Source of the DNA: Bacillota bacterium
GTDB taxonomy: Bacteria; Bacillota; Clostridia; Lachnospirales; Lachnospiraceae
NCBI GenBank assembly: GCA_023423045.1
Contig: JAFAGA010000079.1
Coordinates: 1 to 64,000, forward strand
Direction: 5' to 3'
Length of the DNA: 64,000 nt
Shown here: positions 17,388 through 26,074 of the stretch, piece after piece
How the letters are laid out: each line of letters starts with the position of its first letter
Position numbering within the stretch: the stretch's first letter is position 1
The notes under the pieces: generated by a model
Seen by the model: only the letters and a program-made list of their open reading frames with translations
What the model was told of the DNA's origin: nothing
The model's database searches: none
Program-made: the position numbers and the translations under genes

Positions 17388-18202
17388 AGAAAACAAATAA
17401 TTTTTCAGTACGGACTATCATAGCATTCCTTATCTGCTGCTTTTTTCTAATTCCATTTTTTATTCTGATCGGTGTGGCTATGAAAAGTCCTTTTGATCTA
17501 AGCTCCGGGTGGCTTTTGCCAGGTTATTTATATCTCGATAACTTTAGAATTGCCATTGACTACGGGGATATTCTGCAAAGTATTTTCAGTAATATTATAA
17601 TAACCGGAGGTTCCCTCCTTGGCATCATGGCGGTTGGAGCGCTTGCCGCTTATCCTCTGGCACGCAATCCTTCCAAGCTGAATAAAGCTGTTACTACCTT
17701 TGTTCTTGGAATGATGATGGTTCCGGCACTCAGTTTATTGGTTCCCCTATATGGATTAATGAGTAAAATAGGAGGAATCAGTACCTACTGGGGCATTATT
17801 CTCATTTTCATTACATTTTCCTTGCCAACCAGCATCTTCTTATATACTAATTTTATTGTATCCATTCCCAAGGCTCTAGATGAGGCTGCTGCAATTGATG
17901 GCTGCTCCCCTCTTCGTATATTCTTTCTTATCATTTTGCCGCAGCTGAAACCGGTAACCGCTTCCGTTGTTATTATAACCGGAGTATCCTGCTGGAATGA
18001 CTATATGTTCAGTTTGTACTTCCTTCAATCGCCGCAGATTAAGACGGTCACACTATCTGTTGCAAGCTTTTTTACAATGACATCAAGCGATATGGGAGCT
18101 GCAGCCGCAGGAGCCCTGCTTGGCATTATACCAATTGTGACCTTATACTTCTGCTTGCAAAAATATTTTGTAAAGGGCATGATTGACAGCGCTATTAAGT
18201 GA
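17384..18202 (+). CDS. Sugar ABC transporter permease, MalG type (locus 1)
   Basis: 272-aa permease starting at a GTG that overlaps the preceding gene. It has six hydrophobic segments and an EAA loop LDEAAAIDGCSPLRIF...ILPQ (about residues 164-188). The C-terminal YFVKGMIDSAIK matches the usual Q-K-Y-(I/F)-V-x-G-x-x-x-G/S-x-x-K end of CUT1 subunits. It pairs with the upstream permease. No ATPase gene follows. The transcript ends at the terminator at 18251. Confidence 0.9.
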   Translation: MKKTNNFSVRTIIAFLICCFFLIPFFILIGVAMKSPFDLSSGWLLPGYLYLDNFRIAIDYGDILQSIFSNIIITGGSLLGIMAVGALAAYPLARNPSKLNKAVTTFVLGMMMVPALSLLVPLYGLMSKIGGISTYWGIILIFITFSLPTSIFLYTNFIVSIPKALDEAAAIDGCSPLRIFFLIILPQLKPVTASVVIITGVSCWNDYMFSLYFLQSPQIKTVTLSVASFFTMTSSDMGAAAAGALLGIIPIVTLYFCLQKYFVKGMIDSAIK

Positions 18203-18250
18203 TCTTCAATGATAGGAAAAGCATCCTCCTGTATGATGCCCCTTCCGGGA

Positions 18251-18280
18251 CTCCCCGATTCTATCGGGGAGCTTTTCTTT
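18251..18280 (+). terminator. Rho-independent terminator
   Basis: CTCCCCGA (18251-18258) pairs with TCGGGGAG (18264-18271), loop TTCTA, followed by CTTTTCTTT. It ends the transporter operon, with the convergent GH43 gene beginning to its right. Confidence 0.9.
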
Positions 18281-18305
18281 AAGGAAAAATATCCGTTTCC
18301 TCATT

Positions 18306-19877
18306 CTAATATACAGAATTCTTATACGCAGACTCACCGAATACCGTTAAATTCATTAGGCCGGGATGCACACCTTCCGGTGCTCCGATAATCGTAAGCC
18401 TTACCCGTTTTGTCAGGCAGTGCTCAAACTCTCTATAATCTACGGCAAGATCAACTTCATTATCCGCTGCGTCCACCAGCATAATCCAGCTGTCTTCCTC
18501 TTTATTCTCCAATGCTTCAAGGGTATACCGGTATGGACCGGGAAGGATTCCTGCTCCAAAGTTCAGCCCAATATCCTTCCACATGATGCGAACCGACGAA
18601 ATACAATAGAGCCCTTGAAGATTGACCTCCAAATATTGCTTCTCACCTTCCCATACAGGCTCCCACCAGGTATGCATCGCTTCATCAACAGCATATAATG
18701 GATTTCTTCCGTACCGGTAAGAAGACACAGTGCAGGGTTTGAAGATTGACAGTGCCGCCGCTCCTGTCCTATTCCCTCTTTCAGGATGCTCTATTACCCC
18801 TGGCGCCCATTGCGGAACATCGGTTCCGGTCAGGGCGAATAAATTTCCTTCTTCATCAATTCCCGCCGGATCCATTCCTATGCGGCGTTCCATATTATTA
18901 TCATAATTAATGGGTATGGTATAAAAACACCAGAGCGTATCCTTCGGCCCCTTCACTATGCAGCCATGTCCGCCGCCCTGTATCAATCCGCTGCGGCTTT
19001 GCGATACCGGATTTCTTTCCTGAAGTGTAAATTCCCCAAGGGGAGCATCGCTTTTATAGGCTCCCATGCAGTAGCTGTAATATTCGGTACCTGCAGCAGA
19101 ATAGACAAGATAGTACTCACCATTGGCTTTCACCATCCAGGCCCCTTCAATATATCCCTTCTGCCAATCCTCATTTGACGCTCCAAAACGCTCCCACGAG
19201 TTCTGAGGCTGGAATGTGATCAATTGCTTCGGAGCTGTGATCAGCTGATTTGGCTGTTCCGGATTCAGCTTTGCACCGAGAATCGCCATTCCCAGCCCCC
19301 AATAAAGATAAAGCTCTTCCCCGTCGGCAAATATCATAGGATCATTGCAAAGCATTTCTCTTCCATCCGGCAGCGTAAACTCCCCCACCTTCCTCCAGGG
19401 TCCTATCGGTGTATCCGCCACATGCAGCGGAGCAGCATTCGCCGTAGCATAAAATTTGCCTTTAAAAACTTCAACTGTGGGTGCCATAGGGAAGGATACC
19501 GGCAGCCAGGTTTCTTCATGGTGAACAGTCCAGTCCACAAAATTTTCGGAGGAATAAATATTTCCGCTGCTGCAATAAAGATACCATTGATTATCATAAA
19601 AAAGCACCGTGGGATCAGCTGTGGCCCGAACATCATTTTCTATGCTTCTTTTATCCCTCGGACTGTAAACATCTAAGCTGTATTTACTTTCCACCTCACT
19701 CACAATGCCTGCCTCATATAATATATCCGTCTCAGACAGAAATTTCTTTGTGCCGCGTCTCCACGGATCAGGCTCACCCCGCTGATCCCGGTCGGTATTC
19801 ATTACCTGAAGATTGGGATAATCGGGAAGCACGATAGGGTTGCAAAAGGTTTTATGCTTCAATATGTTATTCCTCAT
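18306..19877 (-). CDS. Glycoside hydrolase family 43-like enzyme with C-terminal discoidin-like domain
   Basis: 523-aa protein without a signal peptide, so probably cytoplasmic. The N-terminal about 370 residues look like a GH43/GH32-clan five-bladed propeller: catalytic base Asp in RATADPTV (about residues 85-92), transition-state Asp in CNDPMIFADG (about 175-184), and general acid Glu in YIEGAWMVKANGEYYLVYSA (about 242-261). The C-terminal about 140 residues (YRYGRNPLYAVDEAMHTWWE..., ISSVRIMW, ...PYRYTLEAL) fit an F5/8 type C / CBM32 fold. It probably cuts arabinose- or xylose-containing oligosaccharides taken up by the convergent transporter. AGAGGAGGAACAAC precedes the ATG. The next 310 bases (19878-20188) hold no gene. 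Confidence 0.8.
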   Translation of the reverse strand: MRNNILKHKTFCNPIVLPDYPNLQVMNTDRDQRGEPDPWRRGTKKFLSETDILYEAGIVSEVESKYSLDVYSPRDKRSIENDVRATADPTVLFYDNQWYLYCSSGNIYSSENFVDWTVHHEETWLPVSFPMAPTVEVFKGKFYATANAAPLHVADTPIGPWRKVGEFTLPDGREMLCNDPMIFADGEELYLYWGLGMAILGAKLNPEQPNQLITAPKQLITFQPQNSWERFGASNEDWQKGYIEGAWMVKANGEYYLVYSAAGTEYYSYCMGAYKSDAPLGEFTLQERNPVSQSRSGLIQGGGHGCIVKGPKDTLWCFYTIPINYDNNMERRIGMDPAGIDEEGNLFALTGTDVPQWAPGVIEHPERGNRTGAAALSIFKPCTVSSYRYGRNPLYAVDEAMHTWWEPVWEGEKQYLEVNLQGLYCISSVRIMWKDIGLNFGAGILPGPYRYTLEALENKEEDSWIMLVDAADNEVDLAVDYREFEHCLTKRVRLTIIGAPEGVHPGLMNLTVFGESAYKNSVY

Positions 19878-20188
19878 GTTGTTCCTCCTCTAATATATTG
19901 CCGTTCTTTATCATTGTCATGAAATCTAATATACATCTCGAAGGTGATATTCTATGCATAGTTTAAATGAAGTTTATTCAGAAAGCAATTGTCAGTTGAT
20001 AAATTTATAAGGAAATAAAGAAGAAATGCAGAAGATCTATCGTGATTTTATAATAGAATTTCTGTTCTTTTATAATTCTTAGTTGTTATTGCTGCAACAG
20101 GGATGCAGCAAAGGAAAAAGCAGAATGATATGGAAAAATATATTAATTTATGTTAGTATAAGGAATGGCTACAGGAGGTGGAAATAAA

Positions 20189-20638
20189 TTGGAATACTAT
20201 AAAGGATTAAGAAGGTTTGTCGGACATAGTCCCTTAATACTGCCCGGCTCCGTTGTTATCATTGTGAACGAAACGGGTGAAATACTGCTGCAAGAAAGAG
20301 ATGAGGATGTATGGGGATTACCTGGAGGCTTGATGAATTTAGGCGAATCATTTATAGACACCGCCAAAAGAGAGGTGCTGGAGGAAACCGGATTGCATAT
20401 TGATCATCTGATATTGCTGGATGTATTATCCGGACCCGAATATTACTACAAAAATCCCAATGGAGACGAATTGTATTCTGTAACCGCAGTTTATAAAACA
20501 ACGGACTACGAAGGGGAACTAATACCTGATATGGACGAAAGCAAAAGCTTAAGGTTTTATAAAATTGATTCCCTTCCCGAGAACATGGAGCAGGAATATA
20601 AAGACTGTATCGGGGCTTATCTTAGAACTTTGAATTAA
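20189..20638 (+). CDS. Nudix hydrolase
   Basis: 149-aa Nudix pyrophosphohydrolase. A complete Nudix box spans about residues 45-67 (starts GGLMNLGES, ends REVLEETGL), matching G-x5-E-x7-RE-U-x-E-E-x-G-U. The N-terminal EYYKGLRRFVGHSPLILPGS and C-terminal part are like the ADP-ribose/8-oxo-dGTP branch of small firmicute Nudix enzymes. The substrate is uncertain. The start is TTG 20189, with AGGAGGTGG 7 nt upstream; the ATG at 20165 lies before that ribosome site and is not used. It is monocistronic. Confidence 0.85.
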   Translation: MEYYKGLRRFVGHSPLILPGSVVIIVNETGEILLQERDEDVWGLPGGLMNLGESFIDTAKREVLEETGLHIDHLILLDVLSGPEYYYKNPNGDELYSVTAVYKTTDYEGELIPDMDESKSLRFYKIDSLPENMEQEYKDCIGAYLRTLN

Positions 20639-20796
20639 TATTCAGGAAGCCCCCTTCTTTCCTGCTGAAAGGGCTTTATATGCTGGCAGTGGGTTAAAAT
20701 CATGTGACCGCAGCTGACAAAGATCAGTTTTTAAAAACAGGAATTCCGTTCCTCATACTGATAAAATAAAAATATTAACTTCAGGAGGAATAACCT

Positions 20797-21804
20797 ATGC
20801 CCAAAAAACCTGAGCCTAAAGCAGATAATACTGTTGCCATTGATGTAGTACAAGATATTCTAGATTATATGGAAGCTAACCTCCTGGAAGTACTCACGCC
20901 AGCCAGGCTAGCCAAACAGTTCTATCTGAGCACTTCTTCCCTCAATATCATATTTCGGGTTGTCTGCGGTATGACAGTCATGGAATATATACGGAACCGC
21001 CGCCTTTCCCTTGCCGGAAAAGAGCTGGCAATTACCAATATACCTATGATAGACCTGGCGTTTAACTATGGATATGAGACCCCGGAAGCCTTTTCCAAAG
21101 CCTTTGCAAGATTCCACGGTTTCCCCCCCAGCTTTGTCAGAAGGGCCTATCCCGAGACCAGGGAATTCCATCCGCTAACAATTAAGCTAGAGATAACAGG
21201 CGGCTGGGATAGTGCACCTGCTGCCGGTCGATTGCCGATGCTGACAAAACAAAATTCTCCGGAACAGGAAGAAAGTCTTCTTTACTGTTATGATAGAACC
21301 ACCAAATATAAAGGAGAAGCATCTATGAAAAAGCAAAGGCAGGAATATCATATCAGTATAAAAGATATGCAGCAAAAGGAGGACTGGAGAGTTCTGTTGT
21401 CACTGGCAGAAAAACTGGACCGGGAAAAAATCAAGTTCAAGGTGGACGGGAAAACCATGATATTTGCACACGGTCTGGAATTTAAGCTCGAGAAAATCTG
21501 TCTGACCTTCAAATGGAATGAGGAACAGAGGGTGAAAGATTTTTTCAATTACAGCGGGAAAGCCAAAAGCAGCTTTAAAGGGTTCAAATATTTTGATTCA
21601 GTATTCGAAGACAGGAAGGTTCGATGTATGTTTTACGGCGACTGTCCGGGTGACGATACCGATGAGCTCCTGTTTCGGAATGCGGAGCCTGTGGATGTGG
21701 ACGGACAAATCATTCCGGTACAGACATTGGAGTTCTATTACGAAAATACCGAGCCGAATAATGAATACTACCAAATGGTAGAAAACTGGCTTAAAACTCA
21801 TTAA
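20797..21804 (+). CDS. AraC-type regulator with unknown C-terminal domain and internal start
   Basis: 335-aa protein. Residues about 12-112 form the AraC DNA-binding domain with two helix-turn-helix units (LTPARLAKQFYLSTSSLNIIF; MIDLAFNYGYETPEAFSKAF). It is placed N-terminally as in SoxS/Rob-like proteins. After a charged linker (about 140-176) the C-terminal 160 residues resemble no domain I can name. An ATG at 21325 (residue 177, MKKQRQEYH) is in frame and preceded by AAGGAG with an 8-nt gap, an excellent ribosome site, so the C-terminal domain may also be made separately. AGGAGGAATAACC precedes the first ATG. Confidence 0.75.
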   Translation: MPKKPEPKADNTVAIDVVQDILDYMEANLLEVLTPARLAKQFYLSTSSLNIIFRVVCGMTVMEYIRNRRLSLAGKELAITNIPMIDLAFNYGYETPEAFSKAFARFHGFPPSFVRRAYPETREFHPLTIKLEITGGWDSAPAAGRLPMLTKQNSPEQEESLLYCYDRTTKYKGEASMKKQRQEYHISIKDMQQKEDWRVLLSLAEKLDREKIKFKVDGKTMIFAHGLEFKLEKICLTFKWNEEQRVKDFFNYSGKAKSSFKGFKYFDSVFEDRKVRCMFYGDCPGDDTDELLFRNAEPVDVDGQIIPVQTLEFYYENTEPNNEYYQMVENWLKTH

Positions 21805-21848
21805 CATGTACACCATGTGGATTGATCTTCATCAAACGATACACTATA

Positions 21849-22682
21849 TTATCGATACCGGCTCTGATACCAGCGTATCATCTTGCCTGCCACACTGTCG
21901 ACGCCCGGAATACCGGGCAGCTCCGACGCATGAAACCATTTGGCATCCAGGATCTCTGTCTGATCCTCATGAATCTCACCGCTCTCATATTCCGCAGTGA
22001 AGGCCAGCATCAGAGAATCCGGGAAGGGCCAGGGCTGGCTGCCGAAATACCGGATATTTTTTACCTCTATTCCTACTTCTTCCCGTATTTCGCGTGCTAC
22101 ACACTGCTCCAGGTTTTCGCCCGGTTCCACAAATCCGGCTATGAGACTGTAGAGATTATGTCCAAAATTCCTGTTATGAGCCAGCAGGATCTGATCTTCT
22201 TTGAATACTGCGGTAATCGTCGCAGGAGAGATTCTGGGATAGATGATATTCCCACAGGATGAGCAGACCTTAGCCCTCTCTTCCTTCTTATCCTCTGTCT
22301 TATGACCGCATCGCCCGCAATATTGGTTCATACTGCTCCAGTGAAGAATATGATTCGCCGCACCGGCCGCAATAAAAAGTCCCGGATCCCCGGACCTGTC
22401 TGTTATCCCCCTCAGATCCACATATTCCAGTCCCTTTACAGCTACCGGCTCCGGAATCCGGGCACAGTAACAATTATGACCATCATAGGTTCCAATATAT
22501 ATCATCCCCGCTTCCAGGGAAAAGTTTTCTTCCGCAAATCTCTTTTCCGGTATCCAAGCACCTCCGTCTCCCGAAAGCATGGCAAGCTTCCTCTCATGCA
22601 ATATCAATGCCCATTCCGGTTTCTCTGTCTGCGCTTCGGGCTGAAAGGCCGGTTGAAAAATCTGTCCTTGTATGCCGTCCAT
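21849..22682 (-). CDS. nudC: NADH pyrophosphatase / NAD-capped RNA decapping Nudix enzyme
   Basis: 277-aa NudC. The zinc ribbon YCGRCGHKTEDKKEERAKVC plus SSCG (about residues 112-135) gives four Cys ligands. YPRISPATITAV follows, then the Nudix box GFVEPGENLEQCVAREIREE (about 174-193), then GSQPWPFPDSLMLAF (about 202-216), the SQPWPFPxS signature that defines NudC. It cleaves NADH to NMNH and AMP and can remove NAD caps from RNA. ATG 22682 with AGGAGTGAC upstream is preferred to 22760, because the extra 26 residues are hydrophobic and not family-like. It is convergent with the AraC-type gene. Confidence 0.9.
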   Translation of the reverse strand: MDGIQGQIFQPAFQPEAQTEKPEWALILHERKLAMLSGDGGAWIPEKRFAEENFSLEAGMIYIGTYDGHNCYCARIPEPVAVKGLEYVDLRGITDRSGDPGLFIAAGAANHILHWSSMNQYCGRCGHKTEDKKEERAKVCSSCGNIIYPRISPATITAVFKEDQILLAHNRNFGHNLYSLIAGFVEPGENLEQCVAREIREEVGIEVKNIRYFGSQPWPFPDSLMLAFTAEYESGEIHEDQTEILDAKWFHASELPGIPGVDSVAGKMIRWYQSRYR

Positions 22683-23013
22683 GTCACTCCTGACTCTGCC
22701 ATGTAACAATGGCAGTAATATTAAAATTATCTTGTGTACTGTCTGGCTTCTGAAATCCATACACTGTATTTTAACTCATTCCGAGATAATATCCATAACA
22801 AAAAATATTCTCAGCACTATCTGCAAACTAGAATAACTTAACTGTAACAAGATGCTGTTGTTAAAAGGGACAAAATTAGGTTGGAATTGTATGGTAAAAT
22901 CAAGCTGTTTATGGTAAGATAATTCTAGCTTTTTACAGTGTTTATAATTATTATTTATGTATCGCAGGCTGGATGGTTTTTGATGTAACATTATAGGCAG
23001 GAGTGAGAAGAAT

Positions 23014-23271
23014 ATGAGATTATTGATCATCCGTCACGGTGAGTCCGAGGCAGATTTACTCAATGTACATGAAGGCAGAGCCGATTTTTGCTTGACCGAA
23101 CGCGGTCACAGACAGGCAGAGGCTATGGCACAACATGTGGCCTCTCAATATAAAATTTCAGGAATATATTGCAGTCCACTCAAAAGAACGCTGCAAACGG
23201 CATCATATCTCTCGAATCTGACTGGAATCTCACTCACTCAGGAAGATATGTTAATGGAATTTAGCTGCTAA
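23014..23271 (+). pseudogene. Histidine phosphatase, C-terminally truncated
   Basis: 85 residues beginning LLIIRHGESEADLLNVHEGR, with the catalytic RHG at about residues 7-9, and continuing through CSPLKRTLQTASYLS. The frame stops at TAA after MEFSC, exactly where the family has its catalytic acid (E-x-x-x-G). The second catalytic His and over half of the usual about 200 residues are missing, and a new gene begins 49 nt later. It has a good ribosome site (AGGAGTGAGAAGAAT). Probably a deletion product without phosphatase activity. Confidence 0.7.
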
Positions 23272-23319
23272 TTGTAATAATCTCATATATAAATCACATA
23301 TTCAACCTGGAGGTATCCT

Positions 23320-24438
23320 ATGGAACGAATGATTAACCAAGAGTTCAACAGCCTTCCCCAACGAAGCATCTACTATTTTCTCGCCACCTATGCACCCTTT
23401 CATCCCATCGCTTCCCCCTTCGCGGAGGAAGCCGAGCAGCGCTCTGCCTATGATTTTATTCTAAGTATCTACCAGAGACTTTACGAGGACCCCGGCCTTA
23501 TGGGGTTTCGGCTGCTTCCGGATGACAGTCTGGACGATTGGCAGTTTCAGAAAGACAAGCCCAAGCTGGTGCCTGAGCTGCGCAAGGTCATCCGAAAGCT
23601 GGAGGAATTCATGGAGCTTCTCTGGATTCTATCATGTGACGGGCAAGCCGATAGCAATTATCTTATAATTGATTGCGACCGCAAGGCGCTTAAACCCTCT
23701 GACAAAAAGCAGCTTGAGCGCTTTGAAATTCTTACAGAATGTAGCGAATCTGTCTACCGCCTGCAATTTCCCTGCAGCGTAAAAGGACTTCAGCTTCTGG
23801 CCAGGATATCCTTACAAAACGCCCGCCCGGCCTGGCAGGAACGACAAAAACCCTACCTGCTCTTCTCCAGAGGCGTCTTTGATCCATCCTCTCCATGGAG
23901 TACTGAAATATTTTCCGACATGCTGGAACAGCGGGAACCCTTTCATCACTTAATAGCATATTTGGAGGAGAAACAATTTCGGCGCATTGACAATAAAGAA
24001 TGCAATCATCAAGTGTCTCTGGATTATATCAAATGCTACGGGAAGGCAGATGATGAACTGAAGTGGGCCTGGGGTGAACGCACTCATAGCGGGTTGGAGG
24101 TTATCTATGAGGAAACCCGTAAAAACCAGCCGCTGATAACATTGCGAATCCCATATTATAAAGAATTGCTGGAGAGAGCTGACGAGATGAGCCCTTCTCT
24201 GAAGAATTTTATTCTGCTTTATAATAAGAAATGTGATAATTGCCGCTACTGTGTCCAGACCGACAAAACAGGAAAACGTCCGCTTGCTTTTTTTGTTGTG
24301 GAAAACCGGCCCTTATGTCCGCTTTATCCGGGTTTTATGTACCGCTGGAAGTCCCTGAATGACTCCATTGTCAATGGAATCATAGAAATGCTGGAGTTCA
24401 TTGATCACTCATTCAAAGAACGGTATGTAGTCGGCTAA
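23320..24438 (+). CDS. Protein of unknown function with CxxCxxC motif
   Basis: 372-aa protein I do not recognise. It is soluble, rich in aromatic and charged residues, and helical in its first 120 residues. Near the C-terminus it has CDNCRYCVQTDKTGKR (about residues 302-317) and a further Cys in LCPLYPGF (about 328-335), a set that could bind zinc or an iron-sulfur cluster. CTGGAGGTATCCT precedes the ATG. Its stop is one base from the end of the convergent phosphatase gene, with no terminator between them. It directly follows a truncated phosphatase gene. Confidence 0.6.
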   Translation: MERMINQEFNSLPQRSIYYFLATYAPFHPIASPFAEEAEQRSAYDFILSIYQRLYEDPGLMGFRLLPDDSLDDWQFQKDKPKLVPELRKVIRKLEEFMELLWILSCDGQADSNYLIIDCDRKALKPSDKKQLERFEILTECSESVYRLQFPCSVKGLQLLARISLQNARPAWQERQKPYLLFSRGVFDPSSPWSTEIFSDMLEQREPFHHLIAYLEEKQFRRIDNKECNHQVSLDYIKCYGKADDELKWAWGERTHSGLEVIYEETRKNQPLITLRIPYYKELLERADEMSPSLKNFILLYNKKCDNCRYCVQTDKTGKRPLAFFVVENRPLCPLYPGFMYRWKSLNDSIVNGIIEMLEFIDHSFKERYVVG

Positions 24439-24439
24439 A

Positions 24440-24913
24440 TTATTTTTTACCCAGTCCACCGCCCTGGGAAATCAACTCCAGCAAGGCTTCGCATCCGTTC
24501 AGGACATCCTCATAGGTCTTCTCAAAATCACCCGAATACCATGGATCATCCACATCCCGGTATTCGCCGGTGAAATCAAGGAGCTTATGCAGCTTGTTTT
24601 TGGCTTCATTCCCAAGAATGCGGTTCATATTCACCATATTTCTCTGATCCATGCCAATGATATAATCATAGTGCTGTCCGTCCGAATAGATCAGCTGGCG
24701 GGCATGTTTTCCTGCACATGAGATGCCAAGCCTGCTCAGAATTTTTCTGGTTCCCGGATGAACCGGGTTTCCGATCTCCTCCGTGCTTGTTGCTGCCGAT
24801 GCAATTTCAAAGCGATTTCCGCTTCCTCTCCTCTGCACCAGATCCCGGAGAACAAATTCTGCCATAGGAGAACGACAGATATTGCCGTGGCAGACAAATA
24901 ATATTTTTATCAT
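24440..24913 (-). CDS. Low-molecular-weight protein tyrosine phosphatase
   Basis: 157-aa phosphatase. The catalytic P-loop VCHGNICRSPMAE (about residues 7-19) is C-x5-R-S with its His variant, and the general-acid Asp lies in DVDDPWYSGDFEKTYED (about 120-136), the DPW/DPY motif of the family. It removes phosphate from tyrosine residues, often of capsule/polysaccharide kinases, or acts on arginine phosphate in some firmicutes. It is the last gene of a three-gene minus-strand unit after XdhC (45-nt gap). Whether it is functionally linked to that unit is not clear. Confidence 0.9.
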   Translation of the reverse strand: MIKILFVCHGNICRSPMAEFVLRDLVQRRGSGNRFEIASAATSTEEIGNPVHPGTRKILSRLGISCAGKHARQLIYSDGQHYDYIIGMDQRNMVNMNRILGNEAKNKLHKLLDFTGEYRDVDDPWYSGDFEKTYEDVLNGCEALLELISQGGGLGKK

Positions 24914-24958
24914 TTTTCCATCCCTTCATAAATCTCATCAACAACTAATATAAGGGGT

Positions 24959-25972
24959 TTATAACACCGGCTCAATAAACAGTGAAATAATCCCTCCGCA
25001 CACCATTCCTTCATCCGCATCATTTCCTGTCATATCAACGGTTATTAAGGACGGTTTCCCTTCATTTATGCATTGAAGCGCCTTCTGCCTCGCCTCTGCT
25101 TCGACGCATCCGCCACCGATGGTATCAATCATCATTCCATCCTTTAAGATCAGCATTTTGGTACCAATCCCCCTGGGGGCTGAGCCTTTTCTGGCCACAA
25201 TCGTTACTAATGCTTTCGGAATGTCCTTCTGTTCTTCACTATCCAGGTATTTTAATATTTGTTTTGAATAGCCCGAGCTTGCTTGTCCTGAATTTTTCTT
25301 AAAGACGATTTCGGCCATAATGGCAACTGCAATTTCGGCCGGTGTCTCTGCTTTGATGTCCAGACCGATTGGTGAATAAATCTCATCCAGCTTACTTCGG
25401 TCAAAACCTTTTTCCACCAATGCCTCTTTGACCATACGAACCCGGACCTTGCTCCCGATCATTCCGACATACCGGCTCTCCTTCTGAATAATGCTTTCCA
25501 GACACACCTGGTCATGCCGGTGTCCCCTGGTTACTATAACAAAGAAGGTGCTGATATCTCCCGGAATCTCCTTCAAGGCATTCTCAAAATCATCGCACAA
25601 AACCAGGTCCGCTCCCGCCATCCTCGCATTGTTGGCAAACTGAGGACGATCTTCGATGACTGTAACATTCAATCCCATCATCTTACTGATCTGTATCAGC
25701 GGTATTGATATGTGACCCGCGCCGCAGATCACTACCTTACACTCTTCCTGCAGCCGTTCGATATAAATCCAGCTGTCGTCCGCCTCAATCATAGAATCGC
25801 TCTCCTGAAACTGATCGACCGCTTTCTTCCATAGTTCTATATTACCTGTACAATATACGATTTCACCGTCGAGGAAAACTGCCTTATCTCCCATGCCGCT
25901 TCCCTGGACCACAGTAGCAACATAATAATTCTTATCCTTCTCCAGTGTGTTAATATAATGAAAAAAATCCAT
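24959..25972 (-). CDS. XdhC family protein, Rossmann domain between two CoxI-like domains
   Basis: 337-aa relative of XdhC/CoxI, factors that load sulfurated molybdenum cofactor into xanthine dehydrogenase-type enzymes. The first 80 residues (YVATVVQGSGMGDKAVFLDG) look like a degenerate CoxI domain without its Cys. Residues about 84-210 are the Rossmann domain (VVICGAGHISIPLI; YVGMIGSKVRVRM). The C-terminal about 100 residues are an intact CoxI domain with PRGIGTKMLI and the GGGCVEAEA Cys motif. No molybdenum hydroxylase gene is present in the window. It lies 102 nt after the isomerase-like gene. Confidence 0.82.
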   Translation of the reverse strand: MDFFHYINTLEKDKNYYVATVVQGSGMGDKAVFLDGEIVYCTGNIELWKKAVDQFQESDSMIEADDSWIYIERLQEECKVVICGAGHISIPLIQISKMMGLNVTVIEDRPQFANNARMAGADLVLCDDFENALKEIPGDISTFFVIVTRGHRHDQVCLESIIQKESRYVGMIGSKVRVRMVKEALVEKGFDRSKLDEIYSPIGLDIKAETPAEIAVAIMAEIVFKKNSGQASSGYSKQILKYLDSEEQKDIPKALVTIVARKGSAPRGIGTKMLILKDGMMIDTIGGGCVEAEARQKALQCINEGKPSLITVDMTGNDADEGMVCGGIISLFIEPVL

Positions 25973-26074
25973 CCTGATACCTTCTTTCCTATCGCAGACA
26001 AGCCCGCCAGACTCTTCACTTTTGTGCCCTGCACATTCTTGTGCAGGACTTCCTTCTCGTCAGGGAGAAGCCTG

